This document shows positions 1 to 8,894 of a stretch of 64,000 bases of DNA, piece after piece; within the stretch, counting starts at the first letter, position 1, and each line of letters starts with the position of its first letter. The position numbers and the translations under genes were made by a program. This DNA is from Bordetella genomosp. 7 (GTDB lineage: Bacteria > Pseudomonadota > Gammaproteobacteria > Burkholderiales > Burkholderiaceae_B): positions 682,001 through 746,000 of the forward strand of contig NZ_NEVK01000003.1 of the NCBI RefSeq assembly GCF_002261265.1, in the 5' to 3' direction. The notes beneath the pieces are model-generated. The model ran no database searches. It had not been told where the DNA came from and worked only from the letters and a program-made list of their open reading frames with translations.

Positions 1-156
1 GTCTTGGGCACGGTAGCCGGTGCCGTCATCCTTGAAGTCATTGCCAATGTCATGGTCCTGTCCGACCTGGTGTCCGAATATCTTATTGCCGCGGTGCAGG
101 GGGCGATCATCATCATTGCCATGCTGGCCCATCGATTTACCAACAGCCGCTCATAA
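1..156 (+). CDS. ABC sugar transporter permease, C-terminal fragment (RbsC-type)
   Basis: Only the last 51 codons are in the window; the reading frame is open from base 1 and stops with TAA at 154-156. The visible part is hydrophobic, with two short membrane stretches and a polar C-terminus ending FTNSRS, as in BPD_transp_2 permeases of the ribose/xylose class. The call rests mainly on the next gene, 25 bp downstream, which encodes a periplasmic sugar-type binding protein. The substrate cannot be told. The 5' part of the gene lies outside the window. Confidence 0.6.
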   Translation, partial: VLGTVAGAVILEVIANVMVLSDLVSEYLIAAVQGAIIIIAMLAHRFTNSRS

Positions 157-181
157 GGCGTAGTCCATAACGGAGGAAGAC

Positions 182-1135
182 ATGAAAGCAATCAAGGCAT
201 TGTCGGCCGCGACACTTGCGGCCGGCCTGGCGATGGGTAGCGCGCCGGCGCACGCCAAAGACGTCACGATCGCCGTTTCCATACCCGCAGCCACCCACGG
301 CTGGACCGGTGGCGTGGTGTACCACGCCGAACAGGCCGCCAAGGAAATCGAGAAAGCGTTCCCCCACATCGACGTGGTCGTGTCCACGGCACAATCGGCG
401 ACCGCACAAGTGTCCGCACTCGAAGATCTGTCGGCCACCCGTAAGCTCGACGCGCTCGTGATTCTTCCGTTCACGTCCGAAGAGTTGACGGGGCCGGTGT
501 CGCAGTTGAAGGCCAAGGGCACCTTCATTTCGGTAGTGGACCGTGGGCTTACCGATCCGTCAGTACAGGATCTCTACGTGGCTGGCGACAACATCGCCGT
601 CGGGGCGAACACCGCTCGCTGGCTTGCCGAGCAGTTGGGCGGCAAGGGACAGATCGTCGTGCTGCGTGGCATCCCCACCGTGATCGACGACGAGCGTATC
701 AAGGGTTTTTCGGACGTCATCGCCAAGACCGATATCAAGATCCTCGACATCCAGTATGCCAATTGGAACCAGGACGAGGCGTTTCGGCTGATGCAGGACT
801 ATCTGTCTAAGTATCCCAAGATCGATGCCGTCTGGGCCAACGACGACGACATGCTGCTGGGCGTCATCGAGGCGGTCGATCAGGCGCGCCGCACCGACAT
901 CAAGTACGCGCTGGGCGGTAACGGCATGAAGCAGGTCATCGAAATGGTCAAGGCCGGGGACAAGCGCACCCCCATTTCCACGCCGTATCCGCCCTCAATG
1001 ATCAAGTCGGCGATGTACATGACGGCAAGCCAATTTGCGGGGCAGGCGCCCATGCGTGGTTCGTTCCTGCTGGATGCGCCGCTGATCACGAGCCAGAACG
1101 CCGACCAGTTTTATTTCCCGAAATCGCCGTTCTGA
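182..1135 (+). CDS. periplasmic sugar-binding protein of an ABC transporter
   Basis: A 317-residue secreted binding protein of the RbsB-like (Peripla_BP_4) class. Residues 1-25 form a Sec signal peptide ending APAHA, with cleavage expected before KDVTIAVSIP. The mature protein has the two-lobe pattern of the family: an N-terminal strand with the TIAVSIPAATHGW ligand-contact region, a central VVDRGL motif and a C-terminal VWANDDDMLLG segment. An SD-like GGAGGA lies just before the ATG. It follows the permease tail by 25 bp and precedes a DJ-1 family gene, so the three are probably co-transcribed. The ligand is likely a pentose, hexose or polyol, but this is inference from the family only. Confidence 0.82.
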   Translation: MKAIKALSAATLAAGLAMGSAPAHAKDVTIAVSIPAATHGWTGGVVYHAEQAAKEIEKAFPHIDVVVSTAQSATAQVSALEDLSATRKLDALVILPFTSEELTGPVSQLKAKGTFISVVDRGLTDPSVQDLYVAGDNIAVGANTARWLAEQLGGKGQIVVLRGIPTVIDDERIKGFSDVIAKTDIKILDIQYANWNQDEAFRLMQDYLSKYPKIDAVWANDDDMLLGVIEAVDQARRTDIKYALGGNGMKQVIEMVKAGDKRTPISTPYPPSMIKSAMYMTASQFAGQAPMRGSFLLDAPLITSQNADQFYFPKSPF

Positions 1136-1201
1136 TCTGAAACCTGCGTTCTGCCGCGGCGGGACGCGGCTTTCGAACCATCACCCATCAGGAGACAAGC
1201 T

Positions 1202-1786
1202 ATGGGCAAGAAGATTCTTATGCTCACCGGTGAATTCACCGAAGAATATGAGATCTACGTGTTCCAGCAGGGCATGCAGGCGGTCGGGCACGTCGTGCAT
1301 GTCGTCTGCCCGGACAAAAAAGCCGGCGATCGCATCAAGACCTCGTTGCACGACTTCGAGGGTGACCAGACCTATACGGAAAAACTGGGTCACTACGCCG
1401 ACATCAACAAGACATTTTCGGAGGTCAATGTCGAGGAGTACGACGCGATCTACGCGGCGGGCGGCCGCGGCCCGGAATACATCCGCACCGATCCACGCGT
1501 GCAGGCAATGGTGCGCCACTTCCATGAAAGCGGCAAACCGATTTTCACGATCTGCCATGGGGTGCAGATCCTGATGGCGGTGCCGGGTGTCCTGAAAGGC
1601 CGCAAGGTGGCCGGCCTGGGCGCGTGCGAACCCGAGGTCACCGCCGTTGGCGGTACCTTCATCGACGTCAAACCTGATGAAGCATACGTAGATGGCAACA
1701 TGGTGTCGGCCAAGGGCTGGACAGGCCTGGCCGCGTTCATGCGCGAATGCCTGAAGGTCCTGGGCACGCGGATCTTGCACGACTGA
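1202..1786 (+). CDS. DJ-1/PfpI family protein (class I glutamine amidotransferase-like)
   Basis: A 194-residue cytoplasmic protein of the DJ-1/PfpI fold. The nucleophile-elbow motif FTICHGVQIL puts the catalytic Cys at 118 with His119 next to it, and an acidic cluster at 11-15 (EFTEE) sits where the family has its conserved Glu. Members are proteases, glyoxalases/deglycases or chaperones; which activity applies is not decided by the sequence. The gene lies 66 bp after the sugar-binding protein and has an AGGAGA SD, so it probably belongs to the transporter operon and may act on a reactive sugar-derived aldehyde (inference). Confidence 0.8.
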   Translation: MGKKILMLTGEFTEEYEIYVFQQGMQAVGHVVHVVCPDKKAGDRIKTSLHDFEGDQTYTEKLGHYADINKTFSEVNVEEYDAIYAAGGRGPEYIRTDPRVQAMVRHFHESGKPIFTICHGVQILMAVPGVLKGRKVAGLGACEPEVTAVGGTFIDVKPDEAYVDGNMVSAKGWTGLAAFMRECLKVLGTRILHD

Positions 1787-1863
1787 GCGCACTTCCGCTG
1801 CGCGCGCCGACCGCATCACCGCTCGGCATCACTCGCCTGCGCACGCGGATCGCAGGCCGTGGT

Positions 1864-1900
1864 TAAAAAAATAGCCAGCACCCCAGGGTGCTGGCTATTT
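1864..1900 (-). terminator. Rho-independent terminator of ssrA
   Basis: An inverted repeat of about 15 bp (arms AAATAGCCAGCACCC and its complement, 2-base loop region) is followed on the minus strand by a run of seven T. It sits about 24 bp beyond the 3' CCA end of tmRNA, so it is the ssrA terminator. On the plus strand only three T follow the stem, so it would stop the DJ-1 transcript less well. Confidence 0.85.
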
Positions 1901-1923
1901 ACGACGGCAAACTGCGGAAATTC

Positions 1924-2310
1924 TGGTGGAGCCGGGGGGAATTGAACCCCCGTCCGCAAGCCCTCCGCAACCAGTTCTACATGCTTAGTCGGCCTATTTG
2001 GATTTAACCCTGGACTTAGCCAACCGACAGGCCGGACCAGGGCGATTCACGTAATTTAAGCCTGTGCCGTGTGACCCCAGCACAAACCGATTCCTTGTAA
2101 ATGTCGCTGCTGCGGTTCGGGGTTGCCCCCTGGGAAGTTGCCTTCCCCCGCCTGACCCAAGGACAGATCAGTGCAGCGGCTCACCGATTAAGCGGCGAGA
2201 GCGAAACGCTCGTCGTTGGCGTTTGTAGTGTTCCAGTGGATTAACGAGCTTACTGGTGCTCGGCATGCCCTGAGTTGTTTCGCGACCCACGTCGAATCCG
2301 GATCGGCCCC
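1924..2310 (-). ncRNA. ssrA: transfer-messenger RNA (tmRNA, ssrA)
   Basis: Rescues stalled ribosomes by trans-translation with SmpB. On the minus strand the RNA begins GGGGCCGAT followed by the conserved GGATTCGACGTGGG block and ends GGTTCAATTCCCCCCGGCTCCACCA in overall form. The 5' GGGGCCG pairs with the 3' CGGCTCC to form the alanine-type acceptor stem. The tag frame is at 2191-2220 (resume codon GCC at 2218-2220): ANDERFALAA, then TAA at 2188-2190. The length of about 387 nt fits one-piece tmRNA. A -10-like TACAAT lies at 2321-2326, with no clear -35. The ends are assigned by stem pairing. Confidence 0.95.
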
Positions 2311-2356
2311 AAGTAGTTCTATTGTACTCCGATCCGCGTGTCGGGGTGCGGCCCGG

Positions 2357-3529
2357 TCAGGCGGCGGTGCTCGCCGGGCGCTGCGTCGCACGGCGCGGCC
2401 GCACGGCGAGCAGCAGTCCCACGGCCATGGCGGCTACGACCAGGCCGGCCGCCGCCAGGCCCAACTTGGCCAGGCCGAAATGGTCGATCACATACCCGCC
2501 CGCCATCGCACCCAGGCCGATGCCGATATTGGCGCCCGAAATGTTCAGCGACGCGGCAAATGCAGGCGCGGATGGAGCCGACTTCATGACCCGCACGTGG
2601 CACACCACGAACAGCCCCGCCTGCGCGATTCCCCATATGCCCAGCGATACGGCGAGCATGCCAGGCGCCTGCATCGCCGACCCCAGCGCCGCCAGCGCGG
2701 CCGTCATCATGGCGGCAAACAGCAACGTCGCGCCCAGCGCACTGCGGTCGGCCAGCCGGCCGCCCGCCCAGTTGCCCAGCATGCCGATCGCGCCGAAGGC
2801 CATCATCGACCATCCCACCCACTGCCCATTGAAGCCCGCCAGGCGTTCGAGCATGTCGGCCAGATAGGTATAGGCCGTGAACATGCCGGTAAACACCAGC
2901 AGCGAAAGCAACACGTGTCCCGCGACCCGCGGGTCTCGCAGCACGCGCACCTGGGCTGCCAGCGCAACGGGCTGCGTTACGCGCGACGGGTCGGGAAAGA
3001 ACGCCCATAGCAGTGCGGCCTTGGCAAATGCCGCCGCCGCCAGCACGCCGAATGCAATTCGCCATCCGAAGGCATCGGAGATCAGCACGCCCAGGGGGAT
3101 GCCGAATATCGTGGCCGCGACGATGCCGAATGCCACCATGGAGACCGCGCGCCCACCCCGCGCCGGGCCGCCCAGTTCCATGGCGGTCGCGCTTGCCAGC
3201 GACCAGAACACGGGCAGCGCCAGGGCGGGCACGAAGCGCGCCAGGGCCATGACGCCGATATCCGGCGCCAGTGCGGCAAGGGTGTTCGCCAATCCGAACA
3301 ACGCCAGCACGCCCACGAACAGGCGCTTGCGGTTCACGTTGGCCATCAGGGCCGTCAACAGGGGGCCCGTGGCGGCAACGGTGAAGGCGAACAGGGTAAC
3401 CAGCAGGCCCGCCTGTGATACAGATACCTGCAGGTCGCGCGCCAGTGGCGGCAACAGGCCGACGATCAGGAACTCAGTCGTCAGTACGGTAAAGCCGGCT
3501 GTGGACAGCAAAAGAATAGGCAATAGCAT
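2357..3529 (-). CDS. MFS transporter (DHA1/AraJ-type exporter)
   Basis: A 390-residue inner-membrane protein with about 12 transmembrane segments, of the drug:H+ antiporter-1 (DHA1/AraJ) class of the major facilitator superfamily. Typical features are an N-terminal FLIVGLLPPLARDLQVS segment and a loop-2 motif MANVNRKRLF between TM2 and TM3, followed by MALARFVPALALPVFWS in TM4. The reading frame is open up to 3736, but the extra 69 codons are polar and proline/arginine-rich, so the start at 3529 (MLLPILLLSTAG) is preferred; no convincing SD is seen there. Substrate unknown. The stop lies 46 bp upstream of the tmRNA 5' end, on the same strand. Confidence 0.82.
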   Translation of the reverse strand: MLLPILLLSTAGFTVLTTEFLIVGLLPPLARDLQVSVSQAGLLVTLFAFTVAATGPLLTALMANVNRKRLFVGVLALFGLANTLAALAPDIGVMALARFVPALALPVFWSLASATAMELGGPARGGRAVSMVAFGIVAATIFGIPLGVLISDAFGWRIAFGVLAAAAFAKAALLWAFFPDPSRVTQPVALAAQVRVLRDPRVAGHVLLSLLVFTGMFTAYTYLADMLERLAGFNGQWVGWSMMAFGAIGMLGNWAGGRLADRSALGATLLFAAMMTAALAALGSAMQAPGMLAVSLGIWGIAQAGLFVVCHVRVMKSAPSAPAFAASLNISGANIGIGLGAMAGGYVIDHFGLAKLGLAAAGLVVAAMAVGLLLAVRPRRATQRPASTAA

Positions 3530-3790
3530 TGCAACGTGACGCGGCACGCGGCCGCGCACAGAAAAGCGGGGTGGTGGGGAAGTGATGAAGACCTGGATGC
3601 CGGGATCCGGGCCACGCCGCGGAGAGAGGAGCGGCGGGCCGGCGGCAACGCATTGCGTCAAGGCGGTACTGTACTGATGCCAGTCAGTGAGATAAAGACG
3701 GCTGATTCGGCATGAGTGTTCGAACCGGATGAACAATGTGCCCGGGCGCCAGTATCGTGAACCGGCGCTTCGCGCGGTACGTGGCGAGCG

Positions 3791-4465
3791 TCAGCGCCCC
3801 TGGCTGGGCAGCAGCGGTTCGATCGCGCTCCAGAGTTGGTCGGGCGTATCGACGCAGGCCTCGGCGGCCCAGGTCGTGATGTTCTCGTCCTGGCCCAGGT
3901 AGCCGTACGCGGCCGCCACGGCGGGCATGCCGGCGGCATGGGCCGCCTGGATGTCGCGCAGGTCGTCGCCGACGTAGACGCAACGGTCGGTGGCGTAGCC
4001 GGCTTCGCGGGCCGCGTGCAGCAGCGGGGCAGGGTGGGGCTTGGCGTGCTCGGTGGTGTCGCCGCACACCAATACCGCGCTGTGCCGCGTCAGGCCCAGG
4101 AACTCGACGATGGGCAAGGTAAGGTGGGTGACCTTGTTGGTTACGATGCCCCAGGCCAGGCCCTGCGCGCGTATCTGCTCGAGCAATGCCGGTATGCCGG
4201 GAAACAATTGGCTGTGTACCGTGGAGCCGGCTGCATAGTCGTGCAGGAACTGCTGGCGGGCGGGCTCGTATTCGGGATGATCGGGCAGCAGGCCCAGCGC
4301 CACGCGCAACAGGCCGCGCGCGCCTTGCGACGCCACCGGGCGCAACGCTTCGTACGGCAGGGGTTCCATGCCGCGCCGCATGCGCTGGCGGTTCGCCGCG
4401 GCAGCCAGGTCGGGGGCGGTGTCGGCCAGTGTGCCGTCGAAATCAAACAGGATCAGGGCGCTCAT
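3791..4465 (-). CDS. gph: phosphoglycolate phosphatase
   Basis: A 224-residue HAD-superfamily phosphatase that removes phosphate from 2-phosphoglycolate, a product of DNA repair and oxidative metabolism. All HAD motifs are visible: I DFDGT at residues 8-12 (nucleophile Asp8, acid Asp10), II VTNK at 108-111, III Lys142 in AKPHP, and IV GDD at 166-168. An alpha-helical cap lies between motifs I and II. The start overlaps the ubiG stop (ATGA), so the two are translationally coupled. A ubiG-gph pair is common in proteobacteria. A more general nucleotide or sugar phosphatase role cannot be excluded. Confidence 0.88.
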   Translation of the reverse strand: MSALILFDFDGTLADTAPDLAAAANRQRMRRGMEPLPYEALRPVASQGARGLLRVALGLLPDHPEYEPARQQFLHDYAAGSTVHSQLFPGIPALLEQIRAQGLAWGIVTNKVTHLTLPIVEFLGLTRHSAVLVCGDTTEHAKPHPAPLLHAAREAGYATDRCVYVGDDLRDIQAAHAAGMPAVAAAYGYLGQDENITTWAAEACVDTPDQLWSAIEPLLPSQGR

Positions 4466-5190
4466 TTGCGGGTGGCCATCAGGTAGTTTACAGAGGTGTC
4501 GTCGGTCAGGCGGTACACCTGGGTGATGGGGTTGTATTCCATGCCGCGCATGCCGACGGGCTGCAGCCCGGCCTGGCGGGCCGAGGCGGCCAGCTCGCTG
4601 GGCTTGATGAATTGCTCGTGGCTATGGGTGCCGCGCGGCAGCAGGCGCAACACGTATTCGGCGCCGACAATCGCGTACAGGAACGATTTGGCGTTGCGGT
4701 TCAGGGTGGAAAAGAACACCCAGCCGCCCGGCTTGACCAGTTCTGCGCAGGCGCGCACCACCGACCCGGGGTCGGGGACGTGTTCCAGCATTTCCATGCA
4801 GGTCACGACGTCGTAGTGGCCGGGCTGTTCGATGGCCAGGTCTTCCACGGGTACGGCACGATATTCAACCTGTACGCCGGATTCCAGGCCGTGCAGGCGC
4901 GCGACTTTCAGTGAACGCTCGGCCAGGTCGATACCGGTGACGCGGGCGCCGGCCACCGCCATGCTTTCTGACAGGATGCCGCCACCGCAGCCGACATCAA
5001 GCACGGTTTTGCCGGCGAGGCTGCCCGCGCATTCCTGGATCCAGCCCAGGCGCAGCGGGTTGATGGCGTGCAGGGGCTTGAATTCGCTTTCCGGGTCCCA
5101 CCATTGGGCGGCAAGGGCGGCGAACTTGTCGAGTTCGGCCTGATCTGCGTTGACGCCGGGGCGGGCGGTGGCGGAGGCTTGGGTCGTCAT
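4462..5190 (-). CDS. ubiG: ubiquinone biosynthesis O-methyltransferase
   Basis: A 242-residue SAM-dependent methyltransferase that carries out both O-methylations of ubiquinone synthesis. Motif [10 protein letters not shown], is at 63-71. The N-terminal region [21 protein letters not shown] and the RLGWIQE segment are hallmarks of UbiG. The frame is open up to 5250, but that extension would be translated from the ompA terminator hairpin, so the ATG at 5190 ([12 protein letters not shown]) is used. The gene lies downstream of ompA with the terminator between, and overlaps gph by 4 bp. Confidence 0.93.
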   Translation of the reverse strand: MTTQASATARPGVNADQAELDKFAALAAQWWDPESEFKPLHAINPLRLGWIQECAGSLAGKTVLDVGCGGGILSESMAVAGARVTGIDLAERSLKVARLHGLESGVQVEYRAVPVEDLAIEQPGHYDVVTCMEMLEHVPDPGSVVRACAELVKPGGWVFFSTLNRNAKSFLYAIVGAEYVLRLLPRGTHSHEQFIKPSELAASARQAGLQPVGMRGMEYNPITQVYRLTDDTSVNYLMATRK

Positions 5191-5218
5191 GGGCATCAGG
5201 GCGCGCGGCGCCGGAATG

Positions 5219-5250
5219 AAAAAAGGGCCTCGCAAAGCGAGGCCCTTCAT
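5219..5250 (-). terminator. Rho-independent terminator after ompA
   Basis: Inverted repeat with arms AAGGGCCTCGC and GCGAGGCCCTT around a 3-base loop, followed on the minus strand by a run of T (AAAAAA on the plus strand at its 5' edge). It lies 21 bp after the ompA stop and just before the ubiG start, so ubiG-gph may be partly insulated from the strong ompA transcript. Confidence 0.85.
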
Positions 5251-5270
5251 TGTAGCGGTTAGCGCGTCGA

Positions 5271-5855
5271 TTAACGGCGGCTACCCACGACTTCAATCTC
5301 AACGCGGCGGTTCTGGGCACGGCCTTCACGCGTCTTGTTGGAAGCGATGGGCTGCAGTTCGCCCTTGCCTTCCGTGTAGATGCGGTTGGGGTCGATGCCG
5401 AGGCTGACCAGGTAGGCCTTGACCGAAGCGGCACGACGCTCGGACAGACCTTGGTTGTACTGTTCGGTACCGATCGAGTCGGTGTGGCCGACGGCGATGA
5501 TGGTCTCGAGGTTGATGCCCTGGGCTTGCTGAGCGACTTGCTGCAGCAGCTGGCGGCCTTCCGGCTTCAGGGTCGACTTGTCGAAGTCGAAGAAGGTGTC
5601 GGCATTGAAGACAACCTTGGTGGCCATGGGCGTCGGCTTGGCGGCGGGCGCTTGAGCAACGGGAACGCCGTCGCAGCCGGGGATGCCGGTGGCGGGGGTC
5701 CAGAAGGCGTCGCGCCAGCACAGTTCATTCGTGCCGTTCATCCACACGTCGCCGAACGGATTGCGCCAGTTGTCCACGGTTTGCGCGGAAGCTGCACCGG
5801 AAGCCGTAATGGCGGCGAAGGCGAGCGCCAGAGCGAATTTGGAGGGTTTGTTCAT
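5271..5855 (-). CDS. ompA: OmpA-family outer membrane protein
   Basis: A 194-residue exported protein. Residues 1-24 are a signal peptide ending GAASA. A short region rich in Trp and with two Cys (Cys46 and Cys60 of the precursor) follows. The C-terminal half (about 80-190) is a peptidoglycan-binding OmpA domain, with [36 protein letters not shown] and AQNRRVEIE. There is no eight-strand barrel as in E. coli OmpA; this short form is what I expect in Bordetella. It probably ties the outer membrane to peptidoglycan. A GAGGAGA SD and a good promoter precede it. Confidence 0.9.
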   Translation of the reverse strand: MNKPSKFALALAFAAITASGAASAQTVDNWRNPFGDVWMNGTNELCWRDAFWTPATGIPGCDGVPVAQAPAAKPTPMATKVVFNADTFFDFDKSTLKPEGRQLLQQVAQQAQGINLETIIAVGHTDSIGTEQYNQGLSERRAASVKAYLVSLGIDPNRIYTEGKGELQPIASNKTREGRAQNRRVEIEVVGSRR

Positions 5856-5930
5856 GTTTCTCCTCGTTGAGCTTGAAGCTGGATAAGTGACTCGCAGCGA
5901 ACCCCCGCCGCATATCAGGAAAACGGGGCC

Positions 5931-5958
5931 AGTATAGCAACGCCCAGAAAAGGTTCAA
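5931..5958 (-). promoter_or_regulatory. predicted sigma-70 promoter of ompA
   Basis: On the minus strand TTGAAC (5953-5958) and TATACT (5931-5936) are separated by 16 bp, close to the consensus. Transcription would start about 70 bp upstream of the ompA ATG, giving a leader that ends in a strong GAGGAGA SD. Confidence 0.55.
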
Positions 5959-6175
5959 AGGATCGCTACTGGGTCTCCTGCGTGCTGGAAACAATGTTAA
6001 GGCATTTGATGACCTTTGGCTTCCTCGGAAAGCCGCATTGGTGCTGGATATGAGCTTTTCTTCCCTGTGTGCCGCAGGGATGTTGGTTTTTGACAACAGG
6101 CGTGTTCCGGCCGGTTTGTGCGACCCCGGCGACGGCTTCAAGGCCCCTGAACCGGGGCATCCGGTGATCGGGTGA

Positions 6176-6181
6176 TAGAAT
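6176..6181 (+). promoter_or_regulatory. possible gyrA -10 element
   Basis: TAGAAT preceded by TG two bases upstream (extended -10 form), about 55 bp before the gyrA start. No clear -35 lies at the usual spacing. A weak call based on the motif alone. Confidence 0.3.
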
Positions 6182-6236
6182 TTCCTGTTTGCCCGGCTCG
6201 GGTTTCCCTCTTACTTGACTCAGTCGCTCTATATAT

Positions 6237-8894
6237 ATGGATTCCTTCGCCAAGGAGACGCTTCCGGTATCGCTGGAAGAAGAGATGCGTCGCAGCTACC
6301 TGGATTACGCCATGAGCGTGATCGTCGGACGGGCGCTGCCAGACGTGCGCGACGGCCTCAAGCCGGTGCATCGGCGCGTGCTGTATGCCATGCACGAGCT
6401 CAACAACGATTGGAACCGGGCCTATAAGAAGTCCGCCCGTATCGTGGGTGATGTTATCGGTAAGTATCACCCCCACGGCGACCAATCGGTATACGACACC
6501 ATCGTGCGGATGGCGCAGGATTTTTCCATGCGCTACATGCTGGTCGACGGCCAGGGCAACTTCGGCTCCATCGACGGCGACAGTGCCGCGGCGATGCGGT
6601 ATACCGAGGTCCGCCTGGCCAAGATCGCCCACGAACTGCTCGCCGACATCGACCAGGAAACCGTCGATTTCGGCCCGAACTACGACGGCAGCGAGCAAGA
6701 GCCGCTGCTGTTGCCGTCGCGCCTGCCCAACCTGCTGGTCAACGGCAGCTCGGGCATCGCGGTGGGCATGGCCACCAACATTCCGCCGCACAACCTGGCG
6801 GAAGTCGTCGACGGCTGCCTGTATTGCCTGCGCAACCCGGATTGCTCGATCGACGAGCTCATCGAGATCATCCCGGCGCCCGATTTCCCCACCGGGGGCA
6901 TCATCTACGGCATGGCCGGCGTGCGCGAAGGCTACCGCACCGGCCGGGGCCGCGTGGTCATGCGCGCCAAGACCCACTTCGAAGACATGGAAAGGGGCAA
7001 CCGGCAGGCCATCGTGGTCGACGCCATTCCCTACCAGGTCAACAAAAAAACGCTCCAGGAGCGCATCGCCGATCTGGTCAACGAGAAAAAGATCGAAGGC
7101 ATTGCCGATATCCGGGACGAGTCCGACAAGGACGGCATGCGCCTGGTCATCGAGCTCAAGCGCGGCGAAGTGCCCGAGGTCGTTCTCAATAACCTGTACA
7201 AGAATACCCAGCTGCAGGACACCTTCGGGATGAACCTGGTGGCGCTGGTCGACGGCCAGCCGCGCCTGCTCAACCTGAAGCAGCTGATCTCGTACTTCCT
7301 GCAGCACCGCCGCGAAGTCGTCACGCGCCGTACCGTATTCCAGCTGCGCAAGGCGCGCGAACGCGGCCACGTGCTCGAAGGCCTGGCCGTGGCGCTGGCA
7401 AACATCGATGATTTCATCGCCATCATCAAGGCGGCGCCCACGCCGCCGGTGGCGCGCCAGGAACTGATGTCGCGTTCCTGGGATTCGTCGCTGGTGCGCG
7501 AAATGCTGTCGCGGTCGGACCTGGACGCCGTGGGCGGCCGGGCGGCGTTCCGCCCCGACGGCCTGCCCGAGAACTTCGGCCTGCAGGGCGATGGCCTGTA
7601 CCGCCTGAGCGACATCCAGGCGCAGGAAATCCTGAACATGCGCCTGCAACGCCTGACCGGGCTCGAGCAGGACAAGATCGTCGGCGAATACAAAGACGTC
7701 ATGGCCAATATTGCCGACCTGCTCGACATCCTGGCCAAGCCCGAGCGCATCACCGTCATCATCGGGGACGAACTGCAGGCCATCAAGGCCGAATTCTCGA
7801 CCGGTACCAAGGATACCCGCCGTTCGGAAATCGAATTCAATGCCACCGAACTCGAAACCGAAGACCTGATCACGCCCACCGATATGGTGGTGACGCTGTC
7901 GCATGCCGGCTATATCAAGAGCCAGCCCTTGTCCGAATACCGTGCACAGAAGCGCGGCGGGCGCGGCAAGCAGGCTACGGCCATGAAAGAAGACGACTGG
8001 ATCGACCAGCTCTTCATTGCCAATACGCACAATTACCTGCTTTGCTTCTCCGACCGGGGCCGGGTCTACTGGCTGAAGGTCTGGGAAGTTCCCCAGGGCA
8101 CGCGCGGCTCGCGCGGCAGGCCCATCGTCAATATGTTCCCGCTGGCCGATGGCGAGAAGATCACGGTGGTGCTGCCGGTCAAGGAATTCAGCGAAGACAG
8201 CTTCGTCTTCATGGCGACCTCGCGCGGCACGGTCAAGAAGACGCCGCTTTCCGATTTTTCGAATCCGCGCAAGGCGGGCATTATTGCCGTTGCGCTGGAC
8301 GAGGGCGATTACCTCATCGGCGCCGACGTTACCGATGGCAAGCACGACGTCATGCTGTTCTCGGACGCGGGCAAGGCCGTGCGCTTCGACGAGAACGATG
8401 TGCGTCCCATGGGCCGCAACGCGCGCGGCGTGCGCGGCATGACGCTCGAAGAGAGCCAGTCGGTAATCGCGCTGCTGGTGGCGCACGACGAATCGCAAAG
8501 CGTGCTTACCGCCACGGAAAACGGCTATGGCAAGCGCACGTCCATCGTCGAGTACACGCGTCACGGCCGCGGCACCAAGGGCATGATCGCCATCCAGACC
8601 ACCTCGCGCAACGGCAAGGTGGTCGGCGCCGTGCTGGTGCGGCCGTCCGACGAAATCATGCTCATCACTACGGGTGGCGTGCTGGTGCGTACCCGCGTCA
8701 GTGAAATCCGCGAAATGGGGCGCGCGACCCAAGGCGTGACGCTGATCAGCGTCGATGACGGCAGCAGCCTGTCCGGCGTGCGTCGCGTAGTGGAAAGCGA
8801 CGCCGACGTCGATGACGAAGACACCGACGCGACGGATGCCGGCGACGGCGAATCCGGCGCCTCGACCGAACCGACCGAACCTACGGAGCAATAA
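6237..8894 (+). CDS. gyrA: DNA gyrase subunit A
   Basis: The 885-residue breakage-reunion subunit of gyrase, which introduces negative supercoils with GyrB. Numbering matches E. coli through the catalytic region: Arg121-Tyr122 in AAAMRYTE carries the active-site tyrosine. The quinolone region reads [10 protein letters not shown], so residue 83 is Gln (codon CAA, 6483-6485) and residue 87 is Asp. A GyrA box is present near residue 563 (QKRGGRGK), followed by the beta-pinwheel and a very acidic tail (about 855-885). The ATG follows a TATATAT run with no clear SD. The stop overlaps the serC start by one base, opening a long co-oriented operon. Confidence 0.98.
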   Translation: MDSFAKETLPVSLEEEMRRSYLDYAMSVIVGRALPDVRDGLKPVHRRVLYAMHELNNDWNRAYKKSARIVGDVIGKYHPHGDQSVYDTIVRMAQDFSMRYMLVDGQGNFGSIDGDSAAAMRYTEVRLAKIAHELLADIDQETVDFGPNYDGSEQEPLLLPSRLPNLLVNGSSGIAVGMATNIPPHNLAEVVDGCLYCLRNPDCSIDELIEIIPAPDFPTGGIIYGMAGVREGYRTGRGRVVMRAKTHFEDMERGNRQAIVVDAIPYQVNKKTLQERIADLVNEKKIEGIADIRDESDKDGMRLVIELKRGEVPEVVLNNLYKNTQLQDTFGMNLVALVDGQPRLLNLKQLISYFLQHRREVVTRRTVFQLRKARERGHVLEGLAVALANIDDFIAIIKAAPTPPVARQELMSRSWDSSLVREMLSRSDLDAVGGRAAFRPDGLPENFGLQGDGLYRLSDIQAQEILNMRLQRLTGLEQDKIVGEYKDVMANIADLLDILAKPERITVIIGDELQAIKAEFSTGTKDTRRSEIEFNATELETEDLITPTDMVVTLSHAGYIKSQPLSEYRAQKRGGRGKQATAMKEDDWIDQLFIANTHNYLLCFSDRGRVYWLKVWEVPQGTRGSRGRPIVNMFPLADGEKITVVLPVKEFSEDSFVFMATSRGTVKKTPLSDFSNPRKAGIIAVALDEGDYLIGADVTDGKHDVMLFSDAGKAVRFDENDVRPMGRNARGVRGMTLEESQSVIALLVAHDESQSVLTATENGYGKRTSIVEYTRHGRGTKGMIAIQTTSRNGKVVGAVLVRPSDEIMLITTGGVLVRTRVSEIREMGRATQGVTLISVDDGSSLSGVRRVVESDADVDDEDTDATDAGDGESGASTEPTEPTEQ

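Larger units (their letters stand above)
5856..6236. other. ompA-gyrA divergent intergenic region
   Basis: About 380 bp with no credible gene. It holds the ompA promoter near 5931-5958 and a possible gyrA -10 element near 6176. A small GC-rich hairpin (GCCCC/GGGGC arms) lies near 6143-6160. The central part (about 5990-6110) shows nothing I can assign. Confidence 0.7.

Noticed and set aside
5191-5250. Longer ubiG start giving [11 protein letters not shown]
   Set aside because: This extension is the translated ompA terminator hairpin; the start at 5190 fits the family.
6138-8891. 917-codon open frame on the minus strand across gyrA
   Set aside because: Antisense shadow of gyrA caused by high GC at third positions; the product is His/Ala/Arg-rich with no domain, and gyrA is certain.
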